Shown here in pieces: positions 52,034 to 59,981 of a DNA stretch of 64,000 bases (within the stretch, counting starts at the first letter, position 1; each line of letters starts with the position of its first letter). The notes under the pieces were generated by a model. That model was not told the DNA's origin and did not search any database. It was given only the letters and a program-made list of their open reading frames with translations. The translations under genes and the position numbers were made by a program. This stretch comes from Unio delphinus (taxonomy: Eukaryota > Mollusca > Bivalvia > Unionida > Unionidae): NCBI GenBank assembly GCA_029339505.1, contig JAQISU010000033.1, positions 4,167,001 through 4,231,000 of the forward strand, given 5' to 3'.

Positions 52034-52456
52034 ATGTGAAATTTAGATTTGATAAATGCCGCTAAACAATTACATATAAAAAAAAATTCAAAGAAGTGTT
52101 TATGCGAGATCAATTACCGTAAACAACCAAATTCTGTTGAAACGGGAATTATTTATCTTGATGATTCTAAAGGATCAGGAACTCACTGGGTTGCATACGC
52201 GATTGATAAACGTGGAATTATTTATTTCGATTCGTATGGGTTAGCCTCTCCGAAAGAATTTCTAAAATATATAAGTGATACGTGAGTTCCAATCTGGTAT
52301 TCCATGCTACCAACTCAAACAATGACGGATCCACCAATATGTAGCAAGGAAGTAATTAATGTACTTGATACTGTATCAAATTCAATGAAACCGCCCCATA
52401 AGTCTGTACATGATTATACAATTCAGCATTGGAAATCTTCAAAAGATTTTATCTAA
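52034..52456 (+). pseudogene. Adenain-like protease, copy A (broken)
   Basis: The core reads GTHWVAYAIDKRG and IYFDSYGLASPKEF, so catalytic His and Asp are preserved. A TGA directly after the start and a stop at about 52283 break the frame. In the position of the catalytic Cys region the sequence reads PPICS rather than PPICG. Confidence 0.8.
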
Positions 52457-52469
52457 AGAATTTAATATA

Positions 52470-53375
52470 ATGGTAGATATTTACGGAAGATACACCTCGA
52501 GACAAAAACTCACTGAAATATCAAGCAAAAATGTGAGAGAAGAAAAATCATCAACGACGAATTATCCGAATTGTTAAATTTTGCAAATGTAGATCCTAAT
52601 GAAATTGTTATTTTTCAGGATAAACAAGGAAAATTAAAAATGAGTAATCTTTCATTGAATGATCTCATTGTTAGACTTAACGGAGTAGCTGAAAATTCCA
52701 TAGCGTTATTTGATTCCTCTAGCAGAATTAAACAAGGGTTCTTTTTCAAACTGTATTAGAAAATATCGCCGCATGAGTACAAAAATCCGGTGATACAATG
52801 ACAGGAATTCAAATCAAATAACATCACTTGGTAATTCAACATCTGACACTGACGCGGTAACAAAAATCTACGTTGATATCAAAGACGGAAAACTATCAAC
52901 GCTACATTCCGAATATGATGTTTATGTAACAGCGTTTTCGAATCTCCGTAGAAAGTTTAGAAAAATTGATGAAACATCAGATATTTTCTTTGGAAAACCG
53001 CCAAATGTCCATATGAAACTTTCTGAAATTAAGACGTCTTTTGACACGATTAAAGAAAGGCAGGATAATATCGTTAGTATTATATTATATTCTGTGTACT
53101 GGATTCAACATGGTTCTTTCGCCTGGACACCTCGAAAGAACACCATTCAAGTTACCGCATCTGTTCGAGGTATCTATAGATTAACTCTGATTTCAACATT
53201 TCAATTTAACATATCATCAAGTACATCTACCAGTATTAAAAGTGTAAGTGTTAAAAGCGTAAGTGTAGTAAAAAATTCAACCATGGAAACATTTGCAATA
53301 AGAGCCAGCGTTGATAATTTAGTATCACTATCTCTCACATGGTACGTTGAAATTGTAATTGATTTAAGTAAATAA
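52470..53375 (+). pseudogene. Fibre-like protein, copy A (broken, single shaft unit)
   Basis: The start MVDIYGRY matches copy B MIDIWGRP. One QGKLKMSNLSLNDL unit is present where copy B has three. After several frameshifts the C-terminal head region (IQHGSFAWTPRKN, IYRLTLIS, WYVEIVIDLSK) is open from 53013 to 53375. Confidence 0.75.
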
Positions 53376-53399
53376 TAATACGAACGTCCAACAATATCG

Positions 53400-53815
53400 A
53401 TGCAATCAAGCACTGAATGGCACACTAAATTAAAACCATCGTTGACGCGTACACGATAAAAACAAAAATATTTCGAGGTATAATTGTCATTTATATGATC
53501 GTTTATTCGGTGTCCGCGGTCGTTGCTGGAATCGGACATATACTTTCCTCAGTATCAATGATACCACCGGTGATTGTAACAATTTGTGTTTCAACAACAA
53601 CAACAATAGCTGGCGTTGCTAATACAATTGCAAAGAAATTGTGTTAATGCGCGTATACAAAATTACACGATTATATTGTTCGATTACACACTGGGACGGA
53701 AGCATGTTCTAAATTATCCTTGCTAATATCAACGAGTCTCAATGATGGTTTGATATCAGATATTGATTAATGCTTATTTAAAAGATACAAAAATAAATAG
53801 CATCGGCAACATCAT
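53400..53815 (+). pseudogene. Two-pass membrane protein, copy A (broken)
   Basis: It aligns with copy B 57152-57799. Stops occur in the N-terminal part. The hydrophobic stretch (SVSAVVAGIG ... IPPVIVTICVSTTTT) is readable from about 53490 to 53640, followed by remnants of the LISTSLNDGLISD segment. Confidence 0.65.
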
Positions 53816-53816
53816 T

Positions 53817-54303
53817 GGAACTACTACAACAAATTGCCCTAAATACAACTCCGCCAAGAACAACAATGATTTGAATAACCTCATCCAGCCTTGAATTCAG
53901 CATGAATTTCCCAAACGCAATTCCCGTAAAAGAGATCGCGCTTGCCCAATTGCGAGTATACTACAGTTGGCCGAAGATCAGATAAAAATTATTTTCGGGT
54001 CAACAACCAAAAAATTTGTTAGTATTTGCAAATACCAAAAAAAAAAACAAAACAGATGGAACACCTGACTGGCAAGTTGTCGGAATATTTAAAGGTAGTT
54101 ACGATATTGAATATATCAATAATAAGCTCAGTTGCAAAATAAAATCAATTACAGGAAAAAAATAAAAAAAATTATAATTGTTTATGAACCGTCCTGATCA
54201 GAAGCGATTGAGATAAATATTTACCTTGTTATGTCCTTGATATTTACCAGTCATCGATCAGAACTGTTTTCGGATGGCCTGAAATTCCTCCTGAATGTTA
54301 CGG
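53817..54303 (+). pseudogene. Penton/minor-capsid-like protein, copy A (truncated)
   Basis: The frame shows SLELLQQIALNT, then EIALAQLRVYYSWP, and SSIRTVFGWPEIPPE, all aligned with the first third of copy B 55954-57330. A TGA and several frameshifts break it. Similarity stops near 54303, so the C-terminal two thirds are missing. The conserved LLQQI start supports the long start in copy B. Confidence 0.7.
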
Positions 54304-55560
54304 GTGATTTGATACGCATATAATAATAAATACTATTATATATCCCACCCCTTTTGGTACTAGGTATCTAGGAGATGACTACCCTCGATATAATTATCCC
54401 GGTTCGAGTAAATATAAGTGGTGAAACTTATAATTGGAAATATGTATATAGAGATATGAGCAGATATAATGAACAAACAAACACGAGCCACCGTACAGAT
54501 AAACAAACAATTTAATCAATTATATAAAACAACTGTGATATATCCTTACATTAGGGATATACTCTGCTTTTATAAATAAAACTTTCACCGAGTTACAAGA
54601 CAACGCAAATAGATTTAAATAAAATAGCCGATCTGTTACTGATAGCTTTAGTTCATCATATGATCGAGTGAAACAATCGAAGTCAACGCCTTGTACGATT
54701 TCATAACCTGCTAGTCCCCAGTTGTTCTGCCAACTCTGTAGCTGTTCAGAACTTTTAAATCTCAGGATGATACTTTCTACCATCCGTCTTAGGATGCTCT
54801 CAGAATACGTTAGGAAATTAGTACGAGGCAGAATTGAGTCACAGGATTATACGTCTCGTTGCACTTCCCTCTATTTTTCCGCAGCATACGTCTCAAGGTA
54901 ACGTCACATCATACGTCCCAGGAGCTATTTTCTCCCTTTGGTGTACAAGTCGATCCAAACAGTTCGGCGGATTACTTGGACCGCACTTTTTTGCGAGGAA
55001 ATTTCTTACAAATCCCACGGAGTCCTCTGATTTTGCCTTTGTCATCTTGCAGGAAAAGTTTAGACTAATTACAATTCTTGAAAAGACAAAAAAAAAACTA
55101 GGTAGCTTCTCGTGTGAACACCCATCCACCCCTTAACTAGCGTAACCAATCAGAATCAAATATCTCGACCGCCTTTTTTTCAGAGGTGCCAAAGTCGGGT
55201 CAGCTTGACCAGGTGGTTTGAGTAACAGAATTTCTGCATTTGCTCAATTTTGACAACTTTACCATACAAATGAAGTTTACCGTGTCCCTAATAGTCCGTC
55301 TGGCTGCTGGATAAACAAATGTTTGATTAGAAACAAAATTCTCACTCTAAAGGACATTATCGAACACGGTAGTATGGCGATATGATACGCGCTTGTCTCC
55401 ATAAATCTAATTAATGGTTCTCTGGTCTCAACTAATGTATTCCTGATAGATCGCCAGAAATTGCCCCTTCACGGAGGCCCCTCCTTGAAGAGTAAAATCG
55501 GGATTTTACTGTCAGAATTTTTAGAGATCTAATCTGGTTCAGTTACACGTCCTCAAGTGA
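54304..55560. other. Spacer between the two virion modules
   Basis: No confident gene. Short open frames on both strands (54520-54783, 54834-55136) have no recognisable domain. The minus strand may carry decayed gypsy integrase downstream of the RNase H fragment, but no integrase motif is readable. Confidence 0.45.
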
Positions 55561-55722
55561 CCCCTTCACCTCAAACGTCCCTATTCTACTGAAGCAGTCA
55601 GCCGCTAGATTCTCGCTGCCTTTAATATATCGTACCTGGACTTGGTATTGTTGTAGAAATAATGACCGTCTCATTAATCGTCCATTTGTCAACTTAGCTT
55701 GAGCTAAATCGGCGAGTGGTTG
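55561..55722 (-). pseudogene. Ty3/gypsy RNase H fragment
   Basis: The minus strand reads QPLADLAQAKLTNGRLMRR, then FLQQYQVQVRYIKGSENLAA and DCFSRIG, which is the end of a Ty3/gypsy-type RNase H domain (family pattern HxPL, ...GKxNxxADxLSR). The frame is lost exactly at about 55722, where the AGCAGCAG motif begins. The retroelement was probably interrupted by a later insertion. Confidence 0.75.
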
Positions 55723-55883
55723 AGCAGCAGAGGGGGCGAATCAGACAACTTTTTTTTGTTTTTATTTTTGATTATACCCCCTCCAAAATAACACTAGACC
55801 CTTCTCGCGAAAAAATAAGTCTCCGACCCTTGTCTGAAAACATTCGCGTCGCAACGTCGTTGTCACTCACCCCCTCTGCTGCT
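55723..55883. repeat. 161-bp segment with 17-bp inverted ends (terminal-repeat-like)
   Basis: 55723-55739 reads AGCAGCAGAGGGGGCGA and 55867-55883 is its reverse complement with one mismatch. The left arm abuts the broken gypsy frame. It could be the terminus of copy B, with the inverted arms forming a hairpin, or a small independent MITE. No target-site duplication is visible for the 161-bp unit alone. Confidence 0.5.
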
Positions 55884-55953
55884 AGAACTTTCAGTTCTAG
55901 GTTTACGGTGATTTTAACCGAATATTTGATCCAGTCCTTAGGACGAAAATCAT

Positions 55954-57330
55954 TTATGATTTCACAAATAGACTAATTTGTAAAACCTCCTCTTGTAAAT
56001 CAATCAGATTATTAGACTGGTCAGTGAGTTTGAAATTAATTCTGGTTAATGAATTATTATGACATCGCATATAGACTGGATTCACCGGGGACTCAATTAT
56101 TAAAAATCCTGGAGGGGCTGTTGGTGCAAATGAATACAAAATATATCCCTGCTGAGCTTGATTTGATCGTTCTAAATTTATTTGATAGCTTCCTTCGATC
56201 ACATCACACACTAAATTGAGCGCAATCACCGATGAAATATTCACATTGAACGGAGCAATATGCCTGCCACCACCGTCTGGGTCATTATTATGTTTGAGGA
56301 TAGTTGTTTGTGGTTGTGGTTGTGTTTTTTTCCACGTATCATGGATTTTTTTGAAACCTTCATCGATGGCATCACTGAGAGATTTTTGTAATTCTGAGAT
56401 ATTATATCCTGGTAGTTTGAATGTGGGGATATCTTTGACGCGTATATTATACTTCGTTGCAAATGTTGTTCTCGTTTGGGGGTTATTGTGATCTAATATA
56501 TCCTGAATAATTTTTAGGTTAAATGTTTCCATGTCATTGATGATTTTGTTACATGTTTCTACAACGCTGATAAATTCATCTCGAGTGAGAGTACCGGATT
56601 TAAGGGGTATTAACAACAATGAAAAATCTTTATTCATTGCTGTGAAATTGTCAATGATTTTAGGTTCGTTAACAAAAAAATGATGATGCTCCTTTACTTC
56701 CTCCTCTTCTCCAATTGGTCGATATACTAAACTAAAAAACTCTATAGTAAATCTATGATCTTTATAACTCTTTACTGGATTATCAGATTTTGTCCTGTCG
56801 GTGATATAATCAGTTTTTTGTGGTTCTGGTAATTTAACGGTTTTTCCACCGGGTGGTAATTCAGGCCATCCCAGTACGGTTCTAATAGAACTTTGATAGA
56901 TATCTACGACATAACCCTCTGTGCTTATTTCAATGGCAGATGATAGTGTTGGTTCATGAACTGTTATAGCTATTTTTGACTCTACTCCAGTAATCGATTT
57001 TATTCTACGCGCGAATTCATTATTGATTTGTTCAATTTGGTATGATCCGGTTGGTATGGAAACAACGTTCCAGTCTGGGGTACCGTCGGGTTTATTCTTA
57101 TTTGCAAATACCAGTGAATTATTGGGTTGTTGACCACCAAATGATTTTGACCTAATATTTGGCCAACTGTGGTATACTCGTAATTTTGCTAGCGCTATCT
57201 CCTTCACTGGGACCGGAGAGGGGAAATTCACACTGAATTCTGGATTCGTTGAGGTTATTGAGATCATGCTTGTTTGTACTGGGTTTGTGTTCTCCACTAT
57301 TTGTTGAAGTAATTCCATCTGTGTTGTCAT
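55954..57330 (-). CDS. Penton/minor-capsid-like protein, copy B
   Basis: 458 residues from the chosen ATG; the open frame allows five more (ATG at 57345). The start is chosen because copy A conserves the LLQQI segment just after it. The N-terminal part has EIALAKLRVYHSWPNIR and IPTGSYQIEQINNEF. The C-terminal 100 residues (VIALNLVCDVIEGSYQ, YILYSFAPTAPPG, IDLQEEVLQISLFVK) look like a beta-rich domain seen in proteins of related invertebrate elements. I infer a vertex (penton) or minor capsid role from the context; no diagnostic motif proves it. The first 180 bases overlap the preceding membrane-protein gene in another frame. Confidence 0.65.
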   Translation of the reverse strand: MTTQMELLQQIVENTNPVQTSMISITSTNPEFSVNFPSPVPVKEIALAKLRVYHSWPNIRSKSFGGQQPNNSLVFANKNKPDGTPDWNVVSIPTGSYQIEQINNEFARRIKSITGVESKIAITVHEPTLSSAIEISTEGYVVDIYQSSIRTVLGWPELPPGGKTVKLPEPQKTDYITDRTKSDNPVKSYKDHRFTIEFFSLVYRPIGEEEEVKEHHHFFVNEPKIIDNFTAMNKDFSLLLIPLKSGTLTRDEFISVVETCNKIINDMETFNLKIIQDILDHNNPQTRTTFATKYNIRVKDIPTFKLPGYNISELQKSLSDAIDEGFKKIHDTWKKTQPQPQTTILKHNNDPDGGGRHIAPFNVNISSVIALNLVCDVIEGSYQINLERSNQAQQGYILYSFAPTAPPGFLIIESPVNPVYMRCHNNSLTRINFKLTDQSNNLIDLQEEVLQISLFVKS

Positions 57331-57799
57331 TGTTATTATACTCATGTTTTTGTACTTCTAATTTTGACATCGCAGAATCATATATATCTACCATCGCTGA
57401 AAACTCACTCTCTGATATAATTGTATCATCGAGCGATGACGATATCAATGAGGATAATTGCGAGTATGCAGTGGACACAACATGAAATTGAATTATGTAG
57501 TCTTGTAGTTTCCGTTGGCTGCATGAGGATATTTTTTTTGTGATTATTGAAATTATTCCAGCGATTGTTGTTGCCGCAGAAATGCAAATTGGAACAGCTA
57601 TCGGAGCCATCATTGTCACTGAAGACAGTATAATACCAGCTCCGGTGATTACACCACTCACAGCGTACACAGTAACATCAATTGCGGTAATTCTCCTGCG
57701 ATATTTTTTAATTTTCAATTCATACTCCTCAGACAAGGTTTTGAGTCTAGTTTGATACTCTCTGACCTGATCATAGCGATATTGCGATGATGAAATCAT
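57152..57799 (-). CDS. Two-pass membrane protein of the virion module, copy B
   Basis: 215 residues. A charged N-terminal coiled-coil-like segment (residues 8-38, EYQTRLKTLSEEYELKIKKY) is followed by two hydrophobic helices at about 42-62 and 66-88, a basic KK turn, then a segment with SSLDDTIISESEFSAMVDIY that recalls a conserved small membrane protein of related invertebrate elements. The last 60 residues are polar (Asn/Ser-rich) and lie in the overlap with the next gene. The function is unknown. It may act at the host membrane during entry or exit, which is inference only. Confidence 0.65.
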   Translation of the reverse strand: MISSSQYRYDQVREYQTRLKTLSEEYELKIKKYRRRITAIDVTVYAVSGVITGAGIILSSVTMMAPIAVPICISAATTIAGIISIITKKISSCSQRKLQDYIIQFHVVSTAYSQLSSLISSSLDDTIISESEFSAMVDIYDSAMSKLEVQKHEYNNNDNTDGITSTNSGEHKPSTNKHDLNNLNESRIQCEFPLSGPSEGDSASKITSIPQLAKY

Positions 57800-57822
57800 T
57801 TTTTATTTTAAATACGCTAGCG

Positions 57823-57832
57823 TTTTCAATTG
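57823..57832 (-). promoter_or_regulatory. CAATTGAAAA motif before the membrane-protein gene
   Basis: It lies 24-33 nt upstream of the ATG at 57799. The same decamer occurs at 61924-61933 and 63033-63042 at similar distance from two other start codons. Confidence 0.5.
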
Positions 57833-57861
57833 AAACCGTGAGTGAAATTGCTTTGCAATTT

Positions 57862-58884
57862 TCAACTTAAATCCGCTACGAATTCCACATACCACGTTGT
57901 TGTAACCCTAACCAAATTTTTATCAGTAGCTATTAACGTGAACTGTTCAGTTGTATCCTTGTCGATGATCGTTGAAATCGTATTATTGACCCCGGATGAA
58001 CTGGACGATGAAATATTAAATTGAGTCGTTCTCACTATTGTTAATCGATAAATACCCTTAACTGTTGCAGTGATGTCTAATTTGTTGTTTTCAGGTGTCC
58101 ACTCAAATGATCCGTGTTGGATTGTGTATACCACGTTGTTGGTTTTCTCATGAGGAATTTTTGTTTTTTCAATAACTGTTATCATCCTCGAAAGATCACC
58201 TTTGACGGCTTCGATGAAGTTTTTCGTCTCATCGATGGATTTTTTAATATCAGGGAGTTTTAGTTCAATTTTATCGAATGTAGTTCCAATAAATTTATCA
58301 ATGATATTTCTACGAAATGCGGTAAACTGTTTTATGTGTTCTTCGGTTTTAGATTGAAGTGTTGCTAGTTCTAACGCAGAATCGTTAAGAGTTTTAAATC
58401 GATCTGTAATCGTCGAAAAAAGTACACCCGGTTTGAGTTTACCCTGATTGGAAAATAACGCGATAGTATCCTCGATTGCGTTTTGTTGTTTAACCAAAAT
58501 ATCATCCAGAGAAATATTACTGGTTTTCAATTTACCCTGATCGGAAAATAACGCAACGGTGTTCTCGATTGCCTTTTGTTGTTTAACCAAAATATCATCT
58601 AGAGAAATATTACTGGTTTTCAATTTACCCTGATCGGAAAATAACGCAACGGTGATCTCGATTGCGTTTTGTTGTTTAACCAAAATATCATCCAGAGAAA
58701 TATTACTGGATTTCAATTTACCCTGTTTGTCTTGAAATACAACTATTTCATTCGGGTCAACACTTGTTAAGTTCAACGTCTCAGCGATTTCATCTTTAAT
58801 TTTTTTTTTTATATCCTTGATAGAATCAGGAGTTGCAGTGTCATCGGGTTTGGGTTTCAGAGGTCTCCCCCAAATATCAATCAT
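57862..58884 (-). CDS. Fibre-like protein with repeated shaft, copy B
   Basis: 340 residues. After an N-terminal segment (MIDIWGRPLKPKPDD) come three 31-residue repeats (residues 54-84, 85-115, 116-146) of the form QGKLKTSNISLDDILVKQQ...IALFSD, then the beginning of a fourth. A helical, coiled-coil-like stretch follows (about 165-235), then a beta-rich C-terminal domain (IQHGSFEWTPENN, IYRLTIVRTTQFNISSSS, TWYVEFVADLS). Repeated shaft plus terminal head is the plan of adenovirus-type fibres and other receptor-binding trimers. No sequence homology to adenovirus fibre is claimed. Position next to protease and capsid genes fits a virion role. Confidence 0.6.
   Translation of the reverse strand: MIDIWGRPLKPKPDDTATPDSIKDIKKKIKDEIAETLNLTSVDPNEIVVFQDKQGKLKSSNISLDDILVKQQNAIEITVALFSDQGKLKTSNISLDDILVKQQKAIENTVALFSDQGKLKTSNISLDDILVKQQNAIEDTIALFSNQGKLKPGVLFSTITDRFKTLNDSALELATLQSKTEEHIKQFTAFRRNIIDKFIGTTFDKIELKLPDIKKSIDETKNFIEAVKGDLSRMITVIEKTKIPHEKTNNVVYTIQHGSFEWTPENNKLDITATVKGIYRLTIVRTTQFNISSSSSSGVNNTISTIIDKDTTEQFTLIATDKNLVRVTTTWYVEFVADLS
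58447..58725 (-). repeat. Three 93-bp in-frame repeats in the fibre-like gene
   Basis: Three near-identical 93-bp units encode the 31-residue shaft repeats. Copy A has one unit. DNA-level similarity between the units suggests recent expansion. Confidence 0.85.
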
Positions 58885-58890
58885 GATATT

Positions 58891-59313
58891 TTATATATCT
58901 CTCTCTAAAAAGCGATTACTAGTGTAGTCATTTACGACAATGTGTGGTGATTTTCTAGATGCTGAAATAGCGTCAAGGACATTTAATACTTCACTGCCGC
59001 ATATTGGTGGGTCATTGATTTGTTGTGTTGGTAGCGTAGAATACCAAGTCTTCATTGGAAGGGTTTTTATATAACGCATAAACTCTTTTGGTGGGGCTAA
59101 TCCATATGAATCAAAATAGACAATCCCACGTGGATCAATAGCGTATGCAACCCAGTGAGTTCCAGGTCCGGTGCTGTTATCGAGATTAATAATACCGGTT
59201 TCAGTTTTGTTTGGTTGATGTGGTAATTGATCTTTCATAAAAACACCTCTGAAATTTTTAATCACTAATTTTTTAGCAGCATCCATTAAATCAAAATTGG
59301 ACATTGGAACCAT
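58891..59313 (-). CDS. Adenain-like cysteine protease (maturation protease), copy B
   Basis: 140 residues from ATG 59313; an alternative ATG at 59304 begins MSNFDLMDAAKK. Numbered from 59313, the expected catalytic set of the adenovirus protease family is present: His53 in GTHWVAYA, Asp68 in VYFDSYG, Gln98 in TQQINDPP and Cys105 in PICGSE. The Gln-Cys spacing of seven matches adenain. The family cleaves capsid precursor proteins after (M/I/L)xGG or (M/I/L)xGx-G. The open frame extends upstream to 59475 only because of the 45-bp repeats in the preceding gene. The gene follows the pX-like gene directly and precedes the fibre-like gene by six bases. Confidence 0.88.
   Translation of the reverse strand: MVPMSNFDLMDAAKKLVIKNFRGVFMKDQLPHQPNKTETGIINLDNSTGPGTHWVAYAIDPRGIVYFDSYGLAPPKEFMRYIKTLPMKTWYSTLPTQQINDPPICGSEVLNVLDAISASRKSPHIVVNDYTSNRFLERDI
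58904..58914 (-). promoter_or_regulatory. CGCTTTTTAGA motif and TATATAAAA before the fibre-like gene
   Basis: CGCTTTTTAGA lies 20-30 nt upstream of ATG 58884, with TATATAAAA between it and the ATG. It resembles the CGATTTAGA motifs at 59936-59944 and 61423-61431. Confidence 0.4.
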
Positions 59314-59324
59314 AGATTTCTGAA

Positions 59325-59915
59325 TTAATAAACCGTTCCTGGTAGTCTCAGGCCTGATCCGTGAACGGATCTTCCGCTGTACCATGAATATGGGGTTCCT
59401 GGTAGTCTTAGACCCTTTCCGCTGTACCATGAATACGGGGTTCCTGGTAGTCTTAGACCCTTTCCGCTGTACCATGAATACGGGGTTCCTGGTAGTCTTA
59501 GACCCTTTCCCTTTTTTTTATACCCTTGACCTTTCTTCGGTTCATATGATTCAGCAATGCTCTGTACCGCTTTTGTTCCCAAGCCTCCAACTACCCCCAA
59601 TGCGGCCGCTTTTGCTACTGCTGGGGCTGCTGCCGCAACCAATGCTGGTATTGCAGCAAACAACGGAAATATACCACCTGTTTTTATCATATTTTTGATA
59701 GCAGCCGAAGAGAGTGTGATCTGAACTCCTTTTTTATCCTTGAAAGCATCATTGAAATGTTTCACTTGACGAGTTGTCAGCGATAATTTATTTGCCCCAC
59801 CAGTCATTTGATTAGGTTTCAACGTGATTGTGGTTCCACATTTTTTAGCCGATTCTGATTGCAATTTTTTGATTTGACCAGGAGTTAACGCAACACTAAT
59901 AACACTATATGACAT
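59325..59915 (-). CDS. pX-like virion core protein with hydrophobic segment, copy B
   Basis: 196 residues from ATG 59915; the open frame also has an ATG at 59924, but copy A begins at the equivalent of 59915. The N-terminal half is basic (LTPGQIKKLQSESAKK, LTTRQVKHFNDAFKDKKG). MTGG at residues 37-40 fits an adenain cleavage site. A long Ala-rich hydrophobic segment lies at 79-113 (GGIFPLFAAIPALVAAAAP), then a basic linker and three 15-residue repeats GKGLRLPGTPYSWYS (about 136-180) with a shortened last unit. Adintovirus pX-type proteins combine basic and hydrophobic parts similarly. It probably binds DNA or membranes inside the virion. Confidence 0.6.
   Translation of the reverse strand: MSYSVISVALTPGQIKKLQSESAKKCGTTITLKPNQMTGGANKLSLTTRQVKHFNDAFKDKKGVQITLSSAAIKNMIKTGGIFPLFAAIPALVAAAAPAVAKAAALGVVGGLGTKAVQSIAESYEPKKGQGYKKKGKGLRLPGTPYSWYSGKGLRLPGTPYSWYSGKGLRLPGTPYSWYSGRSVHGSGLRLPGTVY
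59378..59515 (-). repeat. 45-bp in-frame repeats at the end of the pX-like gene
   Basis: Three near-identical 45-bp units encode the 15-residue repeats. Copy A has only one final unit, so this array is specific to copy B. Confidence 0.85.
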
Positions 59916-59935
59916 GTTATACATAATTGATTGAT

Positions 59936-59944
59936 TCTAAATCG
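59936..59944 (-). promoter_or_regulatory. CGATTTAGA motif before the pX-like gene
   Basis: It lies 21-29 nt upstream of ATG 59915. The identical 9-mer lies 20-28 nt upstream of the capsid gene. Confidence 0.5.
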
Positions 59945-59981
59945 TAAAACGATTCAATGGAAATATCCTTCGGATTTTCAA

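Larger units (their letters stand above)
49065..54303 (+). mobile_element. Endogenous Maverick/adintovirus-like virion module, copy A (decayed)
   Basis: Eight gene remnants follow in the same order as in copy B but on the plus strand: basic protein, pVI-like, major capsid, pX-like, protease, fibre-like, membrane protein, penton-like. Each has stops or frameshifts, and the last is cut off near 54303. The left limit is set at the AGCAGCAGAGAGGG motif at 49065, which resembles the motif at 55723. Protein-level similarity to copy B is clear but DNA identity is modest, which points to a separate, older insertion. No polymerase, integrase or ATPase gene is present. Confidence 0.75.

Noticed and set aside
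54520..54783. 87-codon minus frame with SWQNNWGL as a reverse-transcriptase fragment
   Set aside because: Only a weak resemblance; no catalytic motif and no neighbouring polymerase sequence.
54834..55136. 100-codon plus frame and the opposing minus frame
   Set aside because: No domain recognised on either strand, and neither belongs to the conserved gene order of the virion modules.
55723..55883. Independent 161-bp MITE with target-site duplication
   Set aside because: Inverted ends are clear, but the flanks (TGGTTG / AGAACT) do not match, so a MITE cannot be claimed; an element terminus remains the preferred reading.
59314..59475. N-terminal extension of the protease (MVQRKGSKTTRN repeats)
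   Set aside because: This is the 45-bp repeat of the preceding pX-like gene read in another frame; the protease domain starts at 59313 or 59304.
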